A stretch of DNA of 64,000 nt from Dinoroseobacter shibae DFL 12 = DSM 16493 (GTDB lineage: Bacteria; Pseudomonadota; Alphaproteobacteria; Rhodobacterales; Rhodobacteraceae): NCBI RefSeq assembly GCF_000018145.1, contig NC_009955.1, positions 62,001-126,000 of the forward strand. Reading direction: 5' to 3'. Made by a program: the position numbers and the translations under genes. Under the pieces are notes generated by a model. It saw nothing but the letters and a program-made list of their open reading frames with translations, was not told the DNA's origin and did not search any database. This document shows, one piece after another, positions 29,380-38,304 of the stretch (the stretch's first letter is position 1; each line of letters begins with the position of its first letter).

Positions 29380-29969
29380 TCGTAGACCTATATGTGTTCG
29401 GGAACAGCCCGCTTCATCGACTATCTCCGGGCTATAAAATCCTGGCGCTTGTGCTCTTCTGCACCCTTCTGTTCGTTTTGCCGGGATGGGTGCCCTTGGT
29501 TGGGGGTGCGATTCTGGTCGCCATAGGTTGCTGGCTGGCTGGAATCGGGTTTTCACATGCCTATCAGGCGATACGTCCTGCCTTGTGGATTCTTGCCGTT
29601 ATTTTTATCGCGCAAGTTATTCTCACGGGGCTCGAACTCGCTGCTTTCGTTGTCGTGCGCTTTGGAATCCTAATTATCGCGGCGTCGGTCATCACCATGA
29701 CGACGAAAACAAGTGAGTTTGTTGACGGCATTCAAGCAGGGCTCAGACATGCTCCGTCTTGGGTGCCGGCCGATCATATCGCCCTCGCAATATCCCTTGC
29801 GCTCCGCTTCATCCCACTGGTGCGCACAACGCTGGACGAGGTGCGCATGGCGCAGAAGGCCCGGGGCCTTGATCGCAGCGTGAAGGCTCTCCTTGTCCCC
29901 TTGGTCGTCCGAACATTAAAGACCGGCGATGAAATCGCCGAGGCAATCCAGGCGCGGTCGCCGCTTTAG
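29376..29969 (+). CDS. bioN: Biotin ECF transporter transmembrane protein BioN (EcfT)
   Basis: The 197-residue protein has about five helices and the two EcfT coupling motifs: AQKARGLD (Ala-Arg-Gly) and IQARSPL (Ala-Arg-Ser) near the end. These bind the ATPase. It overlaps bioM by 4 bases and its 3' end overlaps the stop of the opposite DUF1284 gene by 4 bases. With bioY and bioM it completes a high-affinity biotin uptake system in the inner membrane. Confidence 0.92.
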   Translation: MIVDLYVFGNSPLHRLSPGYKILALVLFCTLLFVLPGWVPLVGGAILVAIGCWLAGIGFSHAYQAIRPALWILAVIFIAQVILTGLELAAFVVVRFGILIIAASVITMTTKTSEFVDGIQAGLRHAPSWVPADHIALAISLALRFIPLVRTTLDEVRMAQKARGLDRSVKALLVPLVVRTLKTGDEIAEAIQARSPL

Positions 29970-30397
29970 CTGCGGGTTCCTCCTAGCGTGCAGCCGATAA
30001 AGTCGCTTTCTGCCAGCTGCGTGCAGACCTCATGCCACTGACATGCGATGCAGGCCCTTCGCGTTATTCCGTTGCGGAACCATGATCGCATCTCAGCAAT
30101 GGTTTGGTTGTCGAAGCTAAGAATGGTGCCGGGCTCAATTACGATACCGAGCATGTCACCGACATCTCGCGCAGCGGTCAAATCCAGGACAGTTACCGAC
30201 GCGCTATAGCAATGTGGCTCGGAATCTTCCGCGATCACACACGCGCAGAGTTCATCAGGGCCTGCGACGATTTTGACTGGCATTCCCTGGTTGACGAACC
30301 TAGCAACAGAACGAAATTTGGCTACAAACCCCGGCGAGTAGCCCTTTCCAGCAAAGGTTAGCATGCACAGCAAGTGGTGCGCGCGCAGTTCGATCAC
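29966..30397 (-). CDS. DUF1284 cysteine-rich protein linked to bioY
   Basis: The 143-residue soluble protein starts MIELRAHHLLCMLTFAGKGY, the DUF1284 signature. It contains at least six cysteines (LCAC, HCY, RRACIACQWHEVC, GCTL), arranged so that an iron-sulfur cluster or zinc site is possible. The gene overlaps the upstream bioY2 by 4 bases and so is translationally coupled to it. DUF1284 has no known function. The coupling to bioY suggests a role in biotin or cofactor handling; this is inference from context. Confidence 0.85.
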   Translation of the reverse strand: MIELRAHHLLCMLTFAGKGYSPGFVAKFRSVARFVNQGMPVKIVAGPDELCACVIAEDSEPHCYSASVTVLDLTAARDVGDMLGIVIEPGTILSFDNQTIAEMRSWFRNGITRRACIACQWHEVCTQLAESDFIGCTLGGTRS

Positions 30398-30966
30398 GAT
30401 GTCTTTCCACTCTGGAGTTCAATCCCTATCACTACGGCGGCAACAGCGGTCGACTTAAGGATGCCCCCCAAGATGAACGGAAAAAAACCATTTTCCAGAG
30501 CTGCGCCTATGCCGATCAAAGTGCTCAACCAGAGTACGCCAAGCCCAAGGCAAATGATGTGCCCTGCGATGCCAGCCAAGAACACCCACCATGCCCGATA
30601 AGCAACTCCTGCGCCCTGCCGTTTTGAAACCAGTACACCTGCAGTGAGGGCGGCAATTGGAAACGCGAAGAGAAATCCGGCGGTCGGCCCCATAAAATGG
30701 CCGAGGCCGCTTGCGCCACCAGCTAGCACAGGCAAACCGACTGCGCCGCAGAGCAGCCATATGACTGTCCCAATAGTGCCGAGAAGCGGCCCTAAAACCG
30801 CTCCAACAGTCAGCACCATAAAGGTTTGAGCCGTTATGGGGACCGGAACCATCGGAATTTCTATGTAGGACGAGATACTAAGCAGTATTACGGCCACGCC
30901 TACCAAGATCAGCGCCCCCTTACGTCCAGCACGAACAGGACAACGTTGACCAATTCCAGTTCCCAT
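30394..30966 (-). CDS. bioY: Second BioY-family biotin transporter
   Basis: The probable start is MGTGIGQRCPVRAGRKGALI; a longer frame begins 16 codons upstream. The 190-residue protein has six helices, with VPVPITAQTFMVLTVGAVLG and GGASGLGHFMGPTAGFLFAF, the BioY signatures, and clearly differs from the bioY at 28129. It can either share the EcfAT module or work alone, as reported for some solitary BioY proteins. It is transcribed toward bioN, followed by the coupled DUF1284 gene. Confidence 0.9.
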   Translation of the reverse strand: MGTGIGQRCPVRAGRKGALILVGVAVILLSISSYIEIPMVPVPITAQTFMVLTVGAVLGPLLGTIGTVIWLLCGAVGLPVLAGGASGLGHFMGPTAGFLFAFPIAALTAGVLVSKRQGAGVAYRAWWVFLAGIAGHIICLGLGVLWLSTLIGIGAALENGFFPFILGGILKSTAVAAVVIGIELQSGKTS

Positions 30967-31139
30967 CTGGTGCTCCTCGCTACTGCCACCGAATTGTACT
31001 TTTTCTAATATCATTCGTCATTGCATGAACCAACGTTCGTTATAGCTTGACGCCTCCGGCCACCTCTATGATTTCAACATGATCGGATAAGCGCCAAGCC
31101 ACGGGTCTTCCGATAACTCGTGACACGAGCCTCGCCCGT

Positions 31140-31380
31140 GGTTGATACGTGAATGCACAATGATGGGGTTACAGGCCGCCCGCGCCCGCACCCATAAAGG
31201 TGGAAGGAAATTTGCTCTGACGAAAGCCCAGATTTGTATGGCTCAGGCTGTTATGGCTAGCCGCGAGACATCGATTTCAGAATTTGGAAGGAATTGGGCG
31301 TCAAACTGGTCACACCCTACCGATATGTCGACCCAAACAGTTCTCTGCGCGATTACGTGAGACGGGTTCTTGCCGCTTAG
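31140..31380 (+). pseudogene. 3' remnant of a serine recombinase at the right end of the transposon
   Basis: LIRECTMMGLQAARARTHKG matches residues 125-144 of the recombinase at 26435 (LIRERTMAGLQAARARGRKG) and continues through GGRKFALTKAQICMAQAVMA. A frame shift after ISEF is followed in another frame by KELGVKLVTPYRYVDPN. The catalytic domain is absent. The 3' end runs into the right terminal repeat exactly as the intact gene runs into the internal repeat copy at 27042. Confidence 0.85.
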
Positions 31381-31413
31381 CGTAGGATTCTGCACTCTCC
31401 GGCACCAGACCCC
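31376..31413 (-). repeat. Right 38-bp terminal inverted repeat of the Tn3-type transposon
   Basis: Reads CTTAGCGTAGGATTCTGCAC on the plus strand and continues to CAGACCCC. It is followed by the target duplication TCTGT (31414-31418) and is identical to the left repeat apart from one base. Confidence 0.93.
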
Positions 31414-31505
31414 TCTGTTGCTTTGGGCTCTTCGGTTGCATTAGCTGCGGGCGACACGAACGGCTGCAATGTACGCCGGGTTCATTCAACCACACCAGTA
31501 CAGAA

Positions 31506-31537
31506 AAAGGGGAACCGTGATCCCACGGCTCCCCTTT
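31506..31537 (-). terminator. Rho-independent terminator after the DUF736 gene
   Basis: On the minus strand, GGGGAGCCGTG and CACGGTTCCCC form a GC-rich stem with a 4-base loop, followed by TTTTTC. It is about 30 bases past the stop codon of the DUF736 gene. It is the clearest intrinsic terminator I see in the window. Confidence 0.85.
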
Positions 31538-31568
31538 CGGTTCAGATCGTCTCCCCCTCGCGCGCCGA

Positions 31569-32297
31569 TTAGGCGACCAAGGAGAGCCCCGCGCCCGCGT
31601 CCTGCGGCTGCTCACCGCTGTCGATGAACGGGATGATCGAGAAGGTCTGCCCGCCGCGCTGTTCTTCGTTCTGCACGGCGTTGACGCGCAGGTCGCCATC
31701 AGGCGTGTTGATCAGCAACGACAGGTAGTCATTGCCCGTGCGGCTGCTTTTCGCCATCCAGGCCGAGCCGACGCGGATCGGTGTGCCACGGGGCGAGCTG
31801 ACCTCGATGCGGTAATCGGGGTGGGTCTCCTCGGATTTGTAGCTGTTCTCGATAAGCATGAACTCCAGATCGAACATCATGTTGGCGATGTAGCCGGTGA
31901 AGGCGTTGTCGGCGTCCATGGCGGTGAGCTCGCCCGAGATCGAGCCGGATTTCATCAGGCCGTTCGAGACCAGCGGGATGATCTCGAACTCCCCGCTTTG
32001 GGTCGCGCGCGCCTCTTTCGTCTGCACCGCGTTGACCCGGAACGGACTCAAGCCGACATCGATCTGCATCGAGATGTAGGGATTGCCGCTGGTATTGCCG
32101 GTCTCGTTCCAGGCCGTGCCGATGCGCACCTTGCGGCCTGATTTGTTGACTGCCGTTACGTCAAAATCCGGGCTGCGTTCGGACATCTTCGGGCGGTTTT
32201 CAAGCTGGATGGCGATATCGAAACGTGTCGAATGGATCATGCCGGTGTACTGAGCGGCTGCGGTCTCGACGTTGCGGGTGAGGGTTCCTGCGAACAT
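31569..32297 (-). CDS. Tandem DUF736-domain protein
   Basis: The start is the ATG of MFAGTLTRNVETAAAQYTGM with AAAAGGAACC just before it. The protein has about 242 residues and holds two DUF736 domains (about 1-110 and 115-225). Each ends with a related strand: SPFRVNAVQTKEARATQSGE and GDLRVNAVQNEEQRGGQTFS. DUF736 proteins are common on alphaproteobacterial plasmids and islands; their function is unknown. It is the last gene of the minus-strand island operon and is followed by a strong terminator. Confidence 0.83.
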   Translation of the reverse strand: MFAGTLTRNVETAAAQYTGMIHSTRFDIAIQLENRPKMSERSPDFDVTAVNKSGRKVRIGTAWNETGNTSGNPYISMQIDVGLSPFRVNAVQTKEARATQSGEFEIIPLVSNGLMKSGSISGELTAMDADNAFTGYIANMMFDLEFMLIENSYKSEETHPDYRIEVSSPRGTPIRVGSAWMAKSSRTGNDYLSLLINTPDGDLRVNAVQNEEQRGGQTFSIIPFIDSGEQPQDAGAGLSLVA

Positions 32298-32421
32298 GGG
32301 ATGGTTCCTTTTGGATTGGCCGGTGCCTGACGTTCTTGCCAGCGCATCCGGGATTGCTTTCTCGACCCCTTGAGGGATCACAAACCAGAAAGCTTGCTTT
32401 CCTTTCAGTCCCGCCCACGGG

Positions 32422-32724
32422 TCAGAGCCGCTGTCCGAGTGGGAATGCCCCCGCGCCTCTGGGTGCTACGCCCCTCCCCTGCCCGTCTGGTCTTGATTGG
32501 CTGCCCGGATTTTCCGCGCTGTCCTCCGATCGCGCGATGAAGAACTCCGCCTCTTTTCCGTTCAACCGGTGCCCGCTCCGGTCGGTCAGACCGATGCAGC
32601 TTCCGTTCGGCACATAGGTGATGAGGTACTGACCGAGCCTGTCCTTGTGGACAACGTAGCCGGTATTGGCCCAATGCACGGTCTGCCCGGCATCAACCGC
32701 GGCTTTGATTTCATCGAGTGTCAT
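32422..32724 (-). CDS. Small conserved island protein, function unknown
   Basis: The 100-residue protein starts at MTLDEIKAAVDAGQTVHWAN after GGAGGATCGC, a near-perfect ribosome site. Residues 1-65 look folded (VHKDRLGQYLITYVPNGSCIGLTD); the tail is rich in Gly, Arg and Pro and probably disordered. I do not recognise a named family. Its place between the DUF736 and DUF6915-like genes suggests an island-specific role. Confidence 0.65.
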   Translation of the reverse strand: MTLDEIKAAVDAGQTVHWANTGYVVHKDRLGQYLITYVPNGSCIGLTDRSGHRLNGKEAEFFIARSEDSAENPGSQSRPDGQGRGVAPRGAGAFPLGQRL

Positions 32725-32824
32725 GCGATCCTCCTTACGAAGAATGGTGGGGAAACGACGCAAGAAGCCCGATCTTCCAACCGGGCTTCCGTGCGGCATT
32801 CGTTTGGCAAACGACCGAGACCTG

Positions 32825-33286
32825 TCAGGCGCTTTGCGTGGCTTGCATCGCGCGCGCCGCCATCCAATCTTTCAGGCCAAGAACGGTTCGTCCGGCGGCG
32901 ACCTCGGAGGCCCAAGCGACCCTTGGGTCGCCGCAGGGATCATCGCCGACATGGCGGTCGATATGACCATTGGCCATCCATGGCTCGGGCTGGATCTGTC
33001 GCAGCCAGTCCGCCATGCTCGGAATGCGGCCCTGGCAGTCTTCACGGATATGCTGCTCGCCGATCCAGCGCACGGGAATGTCCCGACCTGCGCTATTGGT
33101 CAGGGTCAGGCCAAAGACACGTTCGGCATCGAACAGGCCTTGGGCATGGTGGCGCATGGCGCGGTGCGTGAAGAGCGCGAGGTGCTCTTTCGAGGCATCG
33201 AACCAGTCGTGGATCGCCTGATAGTCAGACGGCACCCCGCCGAATTTTCGGGCAGAGCTTTCAGCATGATGAAGCGGATGGGCCAT
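32825..33286 (-). CDS. DUF6915-like protein
   Basis: The start is MAHPLHHAESSARKFGGVPS. The 153-residue soluble protein has the pattern I associate with DUF6915: FDASKEHLALFTHRAMRHHAQGLF, then IPVRWIGEQHIREDCQGRIP followed by SMADW. Many His residues (HPLHHA, HRAMRHH, EQHIRED) could bind metal. The family function is unknown. The gene starts within a few bases of the stop of the DUF6878-like gene, so it is in the same transcript. Confidence 0.7.
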   Translation of the reverse strand: MAHPLHHAESSARKFGGVPSDYQAIHDWFDASKEHLALFTHRAMRHHAQGLFDAERVFGLTLTNSAGRDIPVRWIGEQHIREDCQGRIPSMADWLRQIQPEPWMANGHIDRHVGDDPCGDPRVAWASEVAAGRTVLGLKDWMAARAMQATQSA

Positions 33287-33287
33287 C

Positions 33288-33674
33288 TCAAAGCCCCTCG
33301 TCATAGCTGTGCGAGCATTCGACATAGCGGTCCGCGTGATCAAGGGTGATGCTGTCGCCAGTGATATCCCAGGTCAGCGTGCCGTAGCCGCCCTCGTTGT
33401 TCTCGAACCCCGGGTGATGGTGATAGGCGAGTGACCAGGCGAAGTCGCCCACCTCGGTGGCAAGCGGTTCCGGCAGTTGGACCTTTGCAGGCCGCACCGT
33501 CACATCCTCGACATTGCCGGAGTCGCCATAGCCTTCGTATTCGGCAGTGACCTCGCTGATGCCAAGCGCACGTAGTTGCGCGAGCAGCTCCGTTCGGGAT
33601 GCCTTCAAGGTGGTTTCGCGCTCTGCGCGCCAACCGGCCGCCAGTGCGGCATAGTCCATTTGGGGATTGGTCAT
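33288..33674 (-). CDS. DUF6878-like protein
   Basis: The start is MTNPQMDYAALAAGWRAERE, after GAGGACAGACCC. The 128-residue acidic protein contains GISEVTAEYEGYGDSGNVED and FAWSLAYHHHPGFENNEGGY, then DHADRYVECSHSYDEGL at the end. I associate this with DUF6878. Function is unknown. It lies between the strawberry-notch helicase gene and the DUF6915-like gene on the same strand, in the order usual for these islands. Confidence 0.72.
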   Translation of the reverse strand: MTNPQMDYAALAAGWRAERETTLKASRTELLAQLRALGISEVTAEYEGYGDSGNVEDVTVRPAKVQLPEPLATEVGDFAWSLAYHHHPGFENNEGGYGTLTWDITGDSITLDHADRYVECSHSYDEGL

Positions 33675-33795
33675 GGGTCTGTCCTCTTGTCTGAATTTGG
33701 GGGGCCGGGCGTGGCACTGGTCAGAGCGCGCCCGGTAAGCGCAGACCGGGCAAACCCCGATCCGCGACGCCCGACCGGTAGCCCGCTTTGACTTT

Positions 33796-35575
33796 TCAGG
33801 CGGCTTGTTCTGCCGCTTTGGTGGTTCCCTGCCCAACGATCCGGGCCAGAATGCGGCCCGTGTCGATCCTGTCCCCATGCGGCAGGAACACCCGTAGCTG
33901 GAAGGCGATGATCTCGGTGAAGCAGCCGAGCGCCTTGAGGCCGTCGATCATGCCCCGATCCGCACCGCCCAACTCAAGGCGCATCTCGCCTGCGACCCGG
34001 CGACGGGTCAGGGTCAGACCCCGGCCCAGATCGACAGGTGCGGTGGTGCCGAGGGCGGCGGTCAACATCTCCTGTGGCGTTTGCGGATTGGAGACGAGGA
34101 AGCGGGCGCGCAACGCTGCCGCCCCTTCCTCGCTCAGCGTGCGCCCGATCATGGCGGTCGCCCCATCGGGCGTGACGCGGTAGATGCGCTCATTGGTGGT
34201 TGGAATGTCCTTCCAGATCGGCAACAAGAGCCCGGTCAGCAGGTAAAGCTTGGTCGTGGTGGTTTTTGGCAGGGACGCAGCCTCTTCATCCCAAAGCCTT
34301 GCGAACTCAGGCCTTCCGATGTCTTCCCAGGCCGAGGACTCGAACCGCGTCTCCTCCAGATAGCTCGACCCGTTTGGCCGCACCACCTTGCGCATCAGCG
34401 TGACGATGTCCTCGTCATACATCTGCATGGGCCGCGCCGAGATGAGCGCCGCGCGACCGGAGGCGCGATTGACCATGGGCAGCTTGTCGGGGTTGCGCGA
34501 CAGGGCGTCATCCGCCGACAGCACGTGGACCGGGTCCGTCACCTCAAGTCCGATGATCCGCGTCACGGCACCAGATTTCGGGCAGGTCCAGAGATCTTCC
34601 GTGGAGACCTGTTCTATCTTGTCGCCGCGTAGGGTTTCCACGCCGAGATCGAGCGTGCCCGCCGCGCGCGCCCGCTCAGACTGATCGGCAATCCGGCACA
34701 TGAACTCCGCAAAGAGCGCGTTCTGCATGTGGATGGGCAGCGCCAGCACCCGGTTCAGAAACCGCTGGATCGGGGGAAGCTCCTCGAGAAGCACACCGTC
34801 CTTGTCGATCAGTCGCAGGGCTGTCCAGTCGGTGAAGTTCTCGTAGCTCATCGCCTCAGCGCGGCCGGCGGCAAGATCGGCGAAATACCCACGTAGTGCG
34901 GCCCGCGCGATCGGGCTTTCGAGATTGTCCTCCTCGCGGAACATGCCTTGCGAGCCGGTCTCGCGCTGACCCTTGGTCAAGGCCCCTAGCTGGTCGAGGC
35001 GCTTGGCGATAGTCGAGGTGAAACGTTTTTCGCCATGCACATCCGAGGTGCAGACCCGGAAGAAGGGCGCGCTGACCTGAGCCGAGCGATGCGTGCGGCC
35101 CAGCCCCTGGATGGCCGCATCGGCGCGCCAGCCGGGCTCCAGAAGATAGTGCCGCCGCCGTTTCTGGTTCTTCGCCGTTTGCGCCGCATGGTAAGATCGG
35201 CCCGTGCCGCCGGCATCGGAGAAGATCAGGATATCCTTTTCGCCGTCCATGAAGGCTTGGGTCTCGGCTGAATTGCTGCTGGCGGAGCGCTTCTCGATGA
35301 AGAGGTGGCCATCGTCCGCCTTCAGAGGTCGGATCGACCTTCCAGTCACTTCGGCCACGGCGTCGTCGCCAAAGGCCCAGAGGATCTGATCCAGCGCCGA
35401 AGGGATCGGGGCCAGCGTTATCAACTCCATCATGGCCGCATCGCGCAGGGCAAGCGCCTCGCGCGAGACAACCAGCGCCCCGGTCTCATCCCGCAAAGGT
35501 TCTGCCACCATATTGCCGTCGATCTCCACGAGCTTTTGCGCATGAATCGGGAAGGCCTGTTCGAGGTAGCCCAGC
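33796..35575 (-). pseudogene. C-terminal fragment of the strawberry-notch helicase/methyltransferase gene
   Basis: From the RIT junction (VLGYLEQAFPIHAQKLVEID) to the stop, about 590 codons remain. This part contains the strawberry-notch C-terminal helicase region, with IFSDAGGTGRSYHAAQTAKN, RRRHYLLEPGWRADAAIQGL and GRTHRSAQ, which acts as helicase motif VI. The N-terminal part is at 41864-44374 on the other side of the RIT element. The frame is open into the element's repeat, where ATG codons occur (MNRHNNSLKP), so a fusion could be translated, but a normal full protein cannot be made. Confidence 0.85.
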
Positions 35576-35725
35576 ACGTAATATGCCGCGTCACCGTTAT
35601 GCGGAGTTTTGGGTTTCAAGCTGTTGTTATGACGATTCATTTTTGGGTTTCCGCTTTGGATAATCATGATGCCTCTGCTCTTAACCGCAGAAGGACATCC
35701 CCCATGAACTCCCCCTCGAACTCTC
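35576..35725 (+). repeat. Left inverted repeat of the RIT element
   Basis: Begins ACGTAATATGCCGCGTCACC at the outer edge and ends in ATGAACTCCCCCTCGAACTC. The last part is a copy of the start of the first recombinase gene, giving a dead-end frame MNSPSNSPLGGPADERPDLL. It also carries CTTTGGATAATCATGAT at 35654-35670. Confidence 0.88.
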
Positions 35726-35785
35726 CGCTCGGCGGTCCCGCCGACGAGCGGCCGGACCTGCTTACGCTTGTCGCTTTCGCGCTTT

Positions 35786-38266
35786 ATGCTGGACTGGGCG
35801 GAAAGGTTTGGGTGGAAATCGCAAGTGGCGGACAGAAGCGACATTGAGGCGGAGTTGGCGCGGGTTCGAGCCCGTCTGGCCGATCTGGATGTCGAACGAG
35901 CGCAGCTTCAGCGTGAAGTTGCAGCGCTTGAGGCTCGCCTTGCTGCAGAGCACGTGCCGGCAGTGAGACAACCCTCATTCGAGAACGCCCCGGTTACGAA
36001 TGCTTCACCGTCGCACCAAAAGGTCGAGCTGTTCCGCCGCCTGTTCGCCGGTCGGCCTGACGTGTTCCCAGTGCGGTGGGAAAACAGAAAAACTGACCGC
36101 TCGGGGTATTCGCCCTCCTGCGCCAACGAGTGGGTGAAGGGGATTTGTGGCAAGCCAAAGGTCAAATGCGGCCAGTGTCCCCATCAGAAGTTTATCCCGC
36201 CGGATGAAGGTGTCATTGAGAGACACCTGCGCGGCGACGATGGTCGGGGCGGGGATTTTGTCGCCGGCGTCTATCCGCTCCTGCTCGGTGACACATGCTG
36301 GTTCCTGGCGGCGGATTTTGACAAGGCATCCTGGGCGGAGGACGCCAACGCGCTGCTCGAAACCTGCCGAGTGAAGGGAGTGCCCGCAGCGTTGGAACGG
36401 TCGAGGTCGGGCAACGGGGGGCATGTCTGGATATTCTTCTCCGAACCGGTCTCGGCCCGTCTGGCGCGCCAGCTTGGATCGGTCCTGATCACGGAAACGA
36501 TGGAACGGCGGCCAGAAATCGGCTTTGCTTCCTATGACCGGTTGTTTCCAAATCAGGATATCATGCCGCTCGGCGGCTTCGGCAACCTGATCGCACTGCC
36601 GCTTCAGAACACAGCGCGCAAAGCTGAAAACAGCGTCTTTGTCGATGCTAGCCTGCGGCCATATGACGATCAGTGGGCCTATTTGTCTTCCTTGCCGCGA
36701 TTGTCGGCGGCAGCAGTGACCCAGCTCGTCGAAGCCGCCGAGCTTTCCGGGCGAGTGCTGGGTGTGCGCATGCCGGTAGAAGATGAGCAGGCGGACGAAC
36801 CGTGGAAAATGCCTCCGTCACGCCGCAGTACGCCGCGACGCCTCGATGTACCTGTTCCGACAACCATCAAGGTGACGGTCGCAGACCAAATCTATATCGA
36901 CCGTTCGGACTTACCTTCGGCCATGATTGCGCAATTGGTGCGGTTGGCGGCGTTCCAGAATCCCGAATTCTATCGCGCGCAGGCCATGCGACTGCCAACA
37001 TTCGGCAAGCCACGCATCGTGTCCTGCGCCGAACTGCATCCCCGACACGTTGCCCTGCCCCGCGGTAGCTTCGACGAAGCGATCAGATTCCTGTCTGATC
37101 ACGGTGCGACAGCCGATCTGGACGATTTGCGTGTAGACGGAGCTCGTTTGCCGGAGACGGTCTGCTTCGATGGCCAACTTCGCCAGCAGCAATCACGAGC
37201 GTTTGACGCATTGGCCGAACACGATACCGGCGTGCTTGCCGCCACGACTGCATTCGGCAAGACAGTGGTAGCCTCGGCACTGATTGCGCACCGCGCTCGC
37301 AATACGCTGGTCTTGGTTCACCGCCGGGAATTGCTGAACCAATGGGTCGAACGGCTTGGCTCATTTTTGCAGATCGATCCCAAGCTGATAGGCACCATCG
37401 GCGCCGGAAAACGCAAACTCACCGGTGTGATCGATGTAGCGTTGATTCAGAGTCTGGTTCGGAAGGGCGAAGTTGACGATATCGTTGCCGATTATGGCCA
37501 TCTTGTCGTCGATGAATGCCATCACCTGTCCGCTGCGAGCTTTGAGCTTGTCGCCCGCAGATCGAAAGCGCGCTATGTCGCCGGGTTGTCGGCGACGGTC
37601 GCTCGAAAGGACGGACATCATCCGATCATCTTCATGCAATGTGGCCCGGTGCGCCATCAGGTGAGCGCCAAATCGCAGGCAGCCGAAAGCGGACTGCGCC
37701 ATCGAGCGCGGGAACGTCACACGAGATTCCGGCTGCCAGAACCCCTCGCCATGGCCGAGCGCCCGTCAATGCCCGCGATCTATGCCGCTCTGGCGGAGGA
37801 CGAGGCCCGAAACGATCTGATCTTCGACGACGTGCTGAAATCATTGGAGGCCAAACGCTCACCGATCATACTAACCGAGCGGAAGGATCACCTCGAGCAC
37901 CTTCATCAGCGGTTCTCCCGATTTGCGAAGAACATCGTCGTGCTCCGTGGCGGCATGTCCGCAAAGGACCGGAAGGCCGCGCATGCGGCGCTGAATGTGG
38001 ATGACGATGAGGAACGGCTGATCCTCGCGACAGGGCGCTATATCGGCGAAGGCTTCGATGACGCGCGGCTCGACACCCTGTTCCTGACGATGCCGATCGC
38101 ATGGAAGGGAACGCTGGCGCAATATGTCGGCAGGTTGCACCGCCGACATGACGACAAGAAGGACGTGTTGGTGGTCGACTATGTAGACAGTTCGGTCCCG
38201 GTCCTCGCCAGAATGGCGGCCAAAAGAAGAACCGGTTACCGGGCTCTCGGCTATGTGATGGAATAG
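35786..38266 (+). CDS. TOTE-type primase-helicase (AEP domain plus SF2 DECH helicase)
   Basis: The start is uncertain: ATG at 35786 or GTG at 35825, which has a better ribosome site. The protein of about 815-826 residues has an N-terminal coiled coil, then an archaeo-eukaryotic-primase domain of the TOTE type, with a cysteine cluster (CANEW, CGKP, CGQCP), catalytic-type acids in LAADFDKASW, and the His motif GNGGHVWIFF. A SF2 helicase follows: Walker A region TAFGKTVVASAL, DECH box in LVVDECHHLS, GLSATVARKDG, and QYVGRLHRRHDDKKD. TOTE systems are thought to act in conflicts with mobile elements. Here the gene is RIT cargo, transcribed toward ritC. Confidence 0.87.
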   Translation: MLDWAERFGWKSQVADRSDIEAELARVRARLADLDVERAQLQREVAALEARLAAEHVPAVRQPSFENAPVTNASPSHQKVELFRRLFAGRPDVFPVRWENRKTDRSGYSPSCANEWVKGICGKPKVKCGQCPHQKFIPPDEGVIERHLRGDDGRGGDFVAGVYPLLLGDTCWFLAADFDKASWAEDANALLETCRVKGVPAALERSRSGNGGHVWIFFSEPVSARLARQLGSVLITETMERRPEIGFASYDRLFPNQDIMPLGGFGNLIALPLQNTARKAENSVFVDASLRPYDDQWAYLSSLPRLSAAAVTQLVEAAELSGRVLGVRMPVEDEQADEPWKMPPSRRSTPRRLDVPVPTTIKVTVADQIYIDRSDLPSAMIAQLVRLAAFQNPEFYRAQAMRLPTFGKPRIVSCAELHPRHVALPRGSFDEAIRFLSDHGATADLDDLRVDGARLPETVCFDGQLRQQQSRAFDALAEHDTGVLAATTAFGKTVVASALIAHRARNTLVLVHRRELLNQWVERLGSFLQIDPKLIGTIGAGKRKLTGVIDVALIQSLVRKGEVDDIVADYGHLVVDECHHLSAASFELVARRSKARYVAGLSATVARKDGHHPIIFMQCGPVRHQVSAKSQAAESGLRHRARERHTRFRLPEPLAMAERPSMPAIYAALAEDEARNDLIFDDVLKSLEAKRSPIILTERKDHLEHLHQRFSRFAKNIVVLRGGMSAKDRKAAHAALNVDDDEERLILATGRYIGEGFDDARLDTLFLTMPIAWKGTLAQYVGRLHRRHDDKKDVLVVDYVDSSVPVLARMAAKRRTGYRALGYVME

Positions 38267-38304
38267 CGCCCCACAGAGGGCGGGACGCCATTTTACCGCA
38301 AAGG

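Noticed and set aside
31032..31041. AACGTTCGTT near bioY2 as a second copy of the resolvase operator at 26415
   Set aside because: Only 10 bases agree and the dyad is incomplete; this could be chance.
31014..31060. A BioR-type site (TTATCTATAA-like) upstream of bioY2
   Set aside because: Only a half-site (CTATAA on the minus strand) is present; too weak to claim biotin regulation.
33796..35844. The C-terminal helicase fragment as a complete 682-residue gene
   Set aside because: The first 90 codons come from the RIT repeat and cargo antisense; only the part after the junction is helicase sequence.
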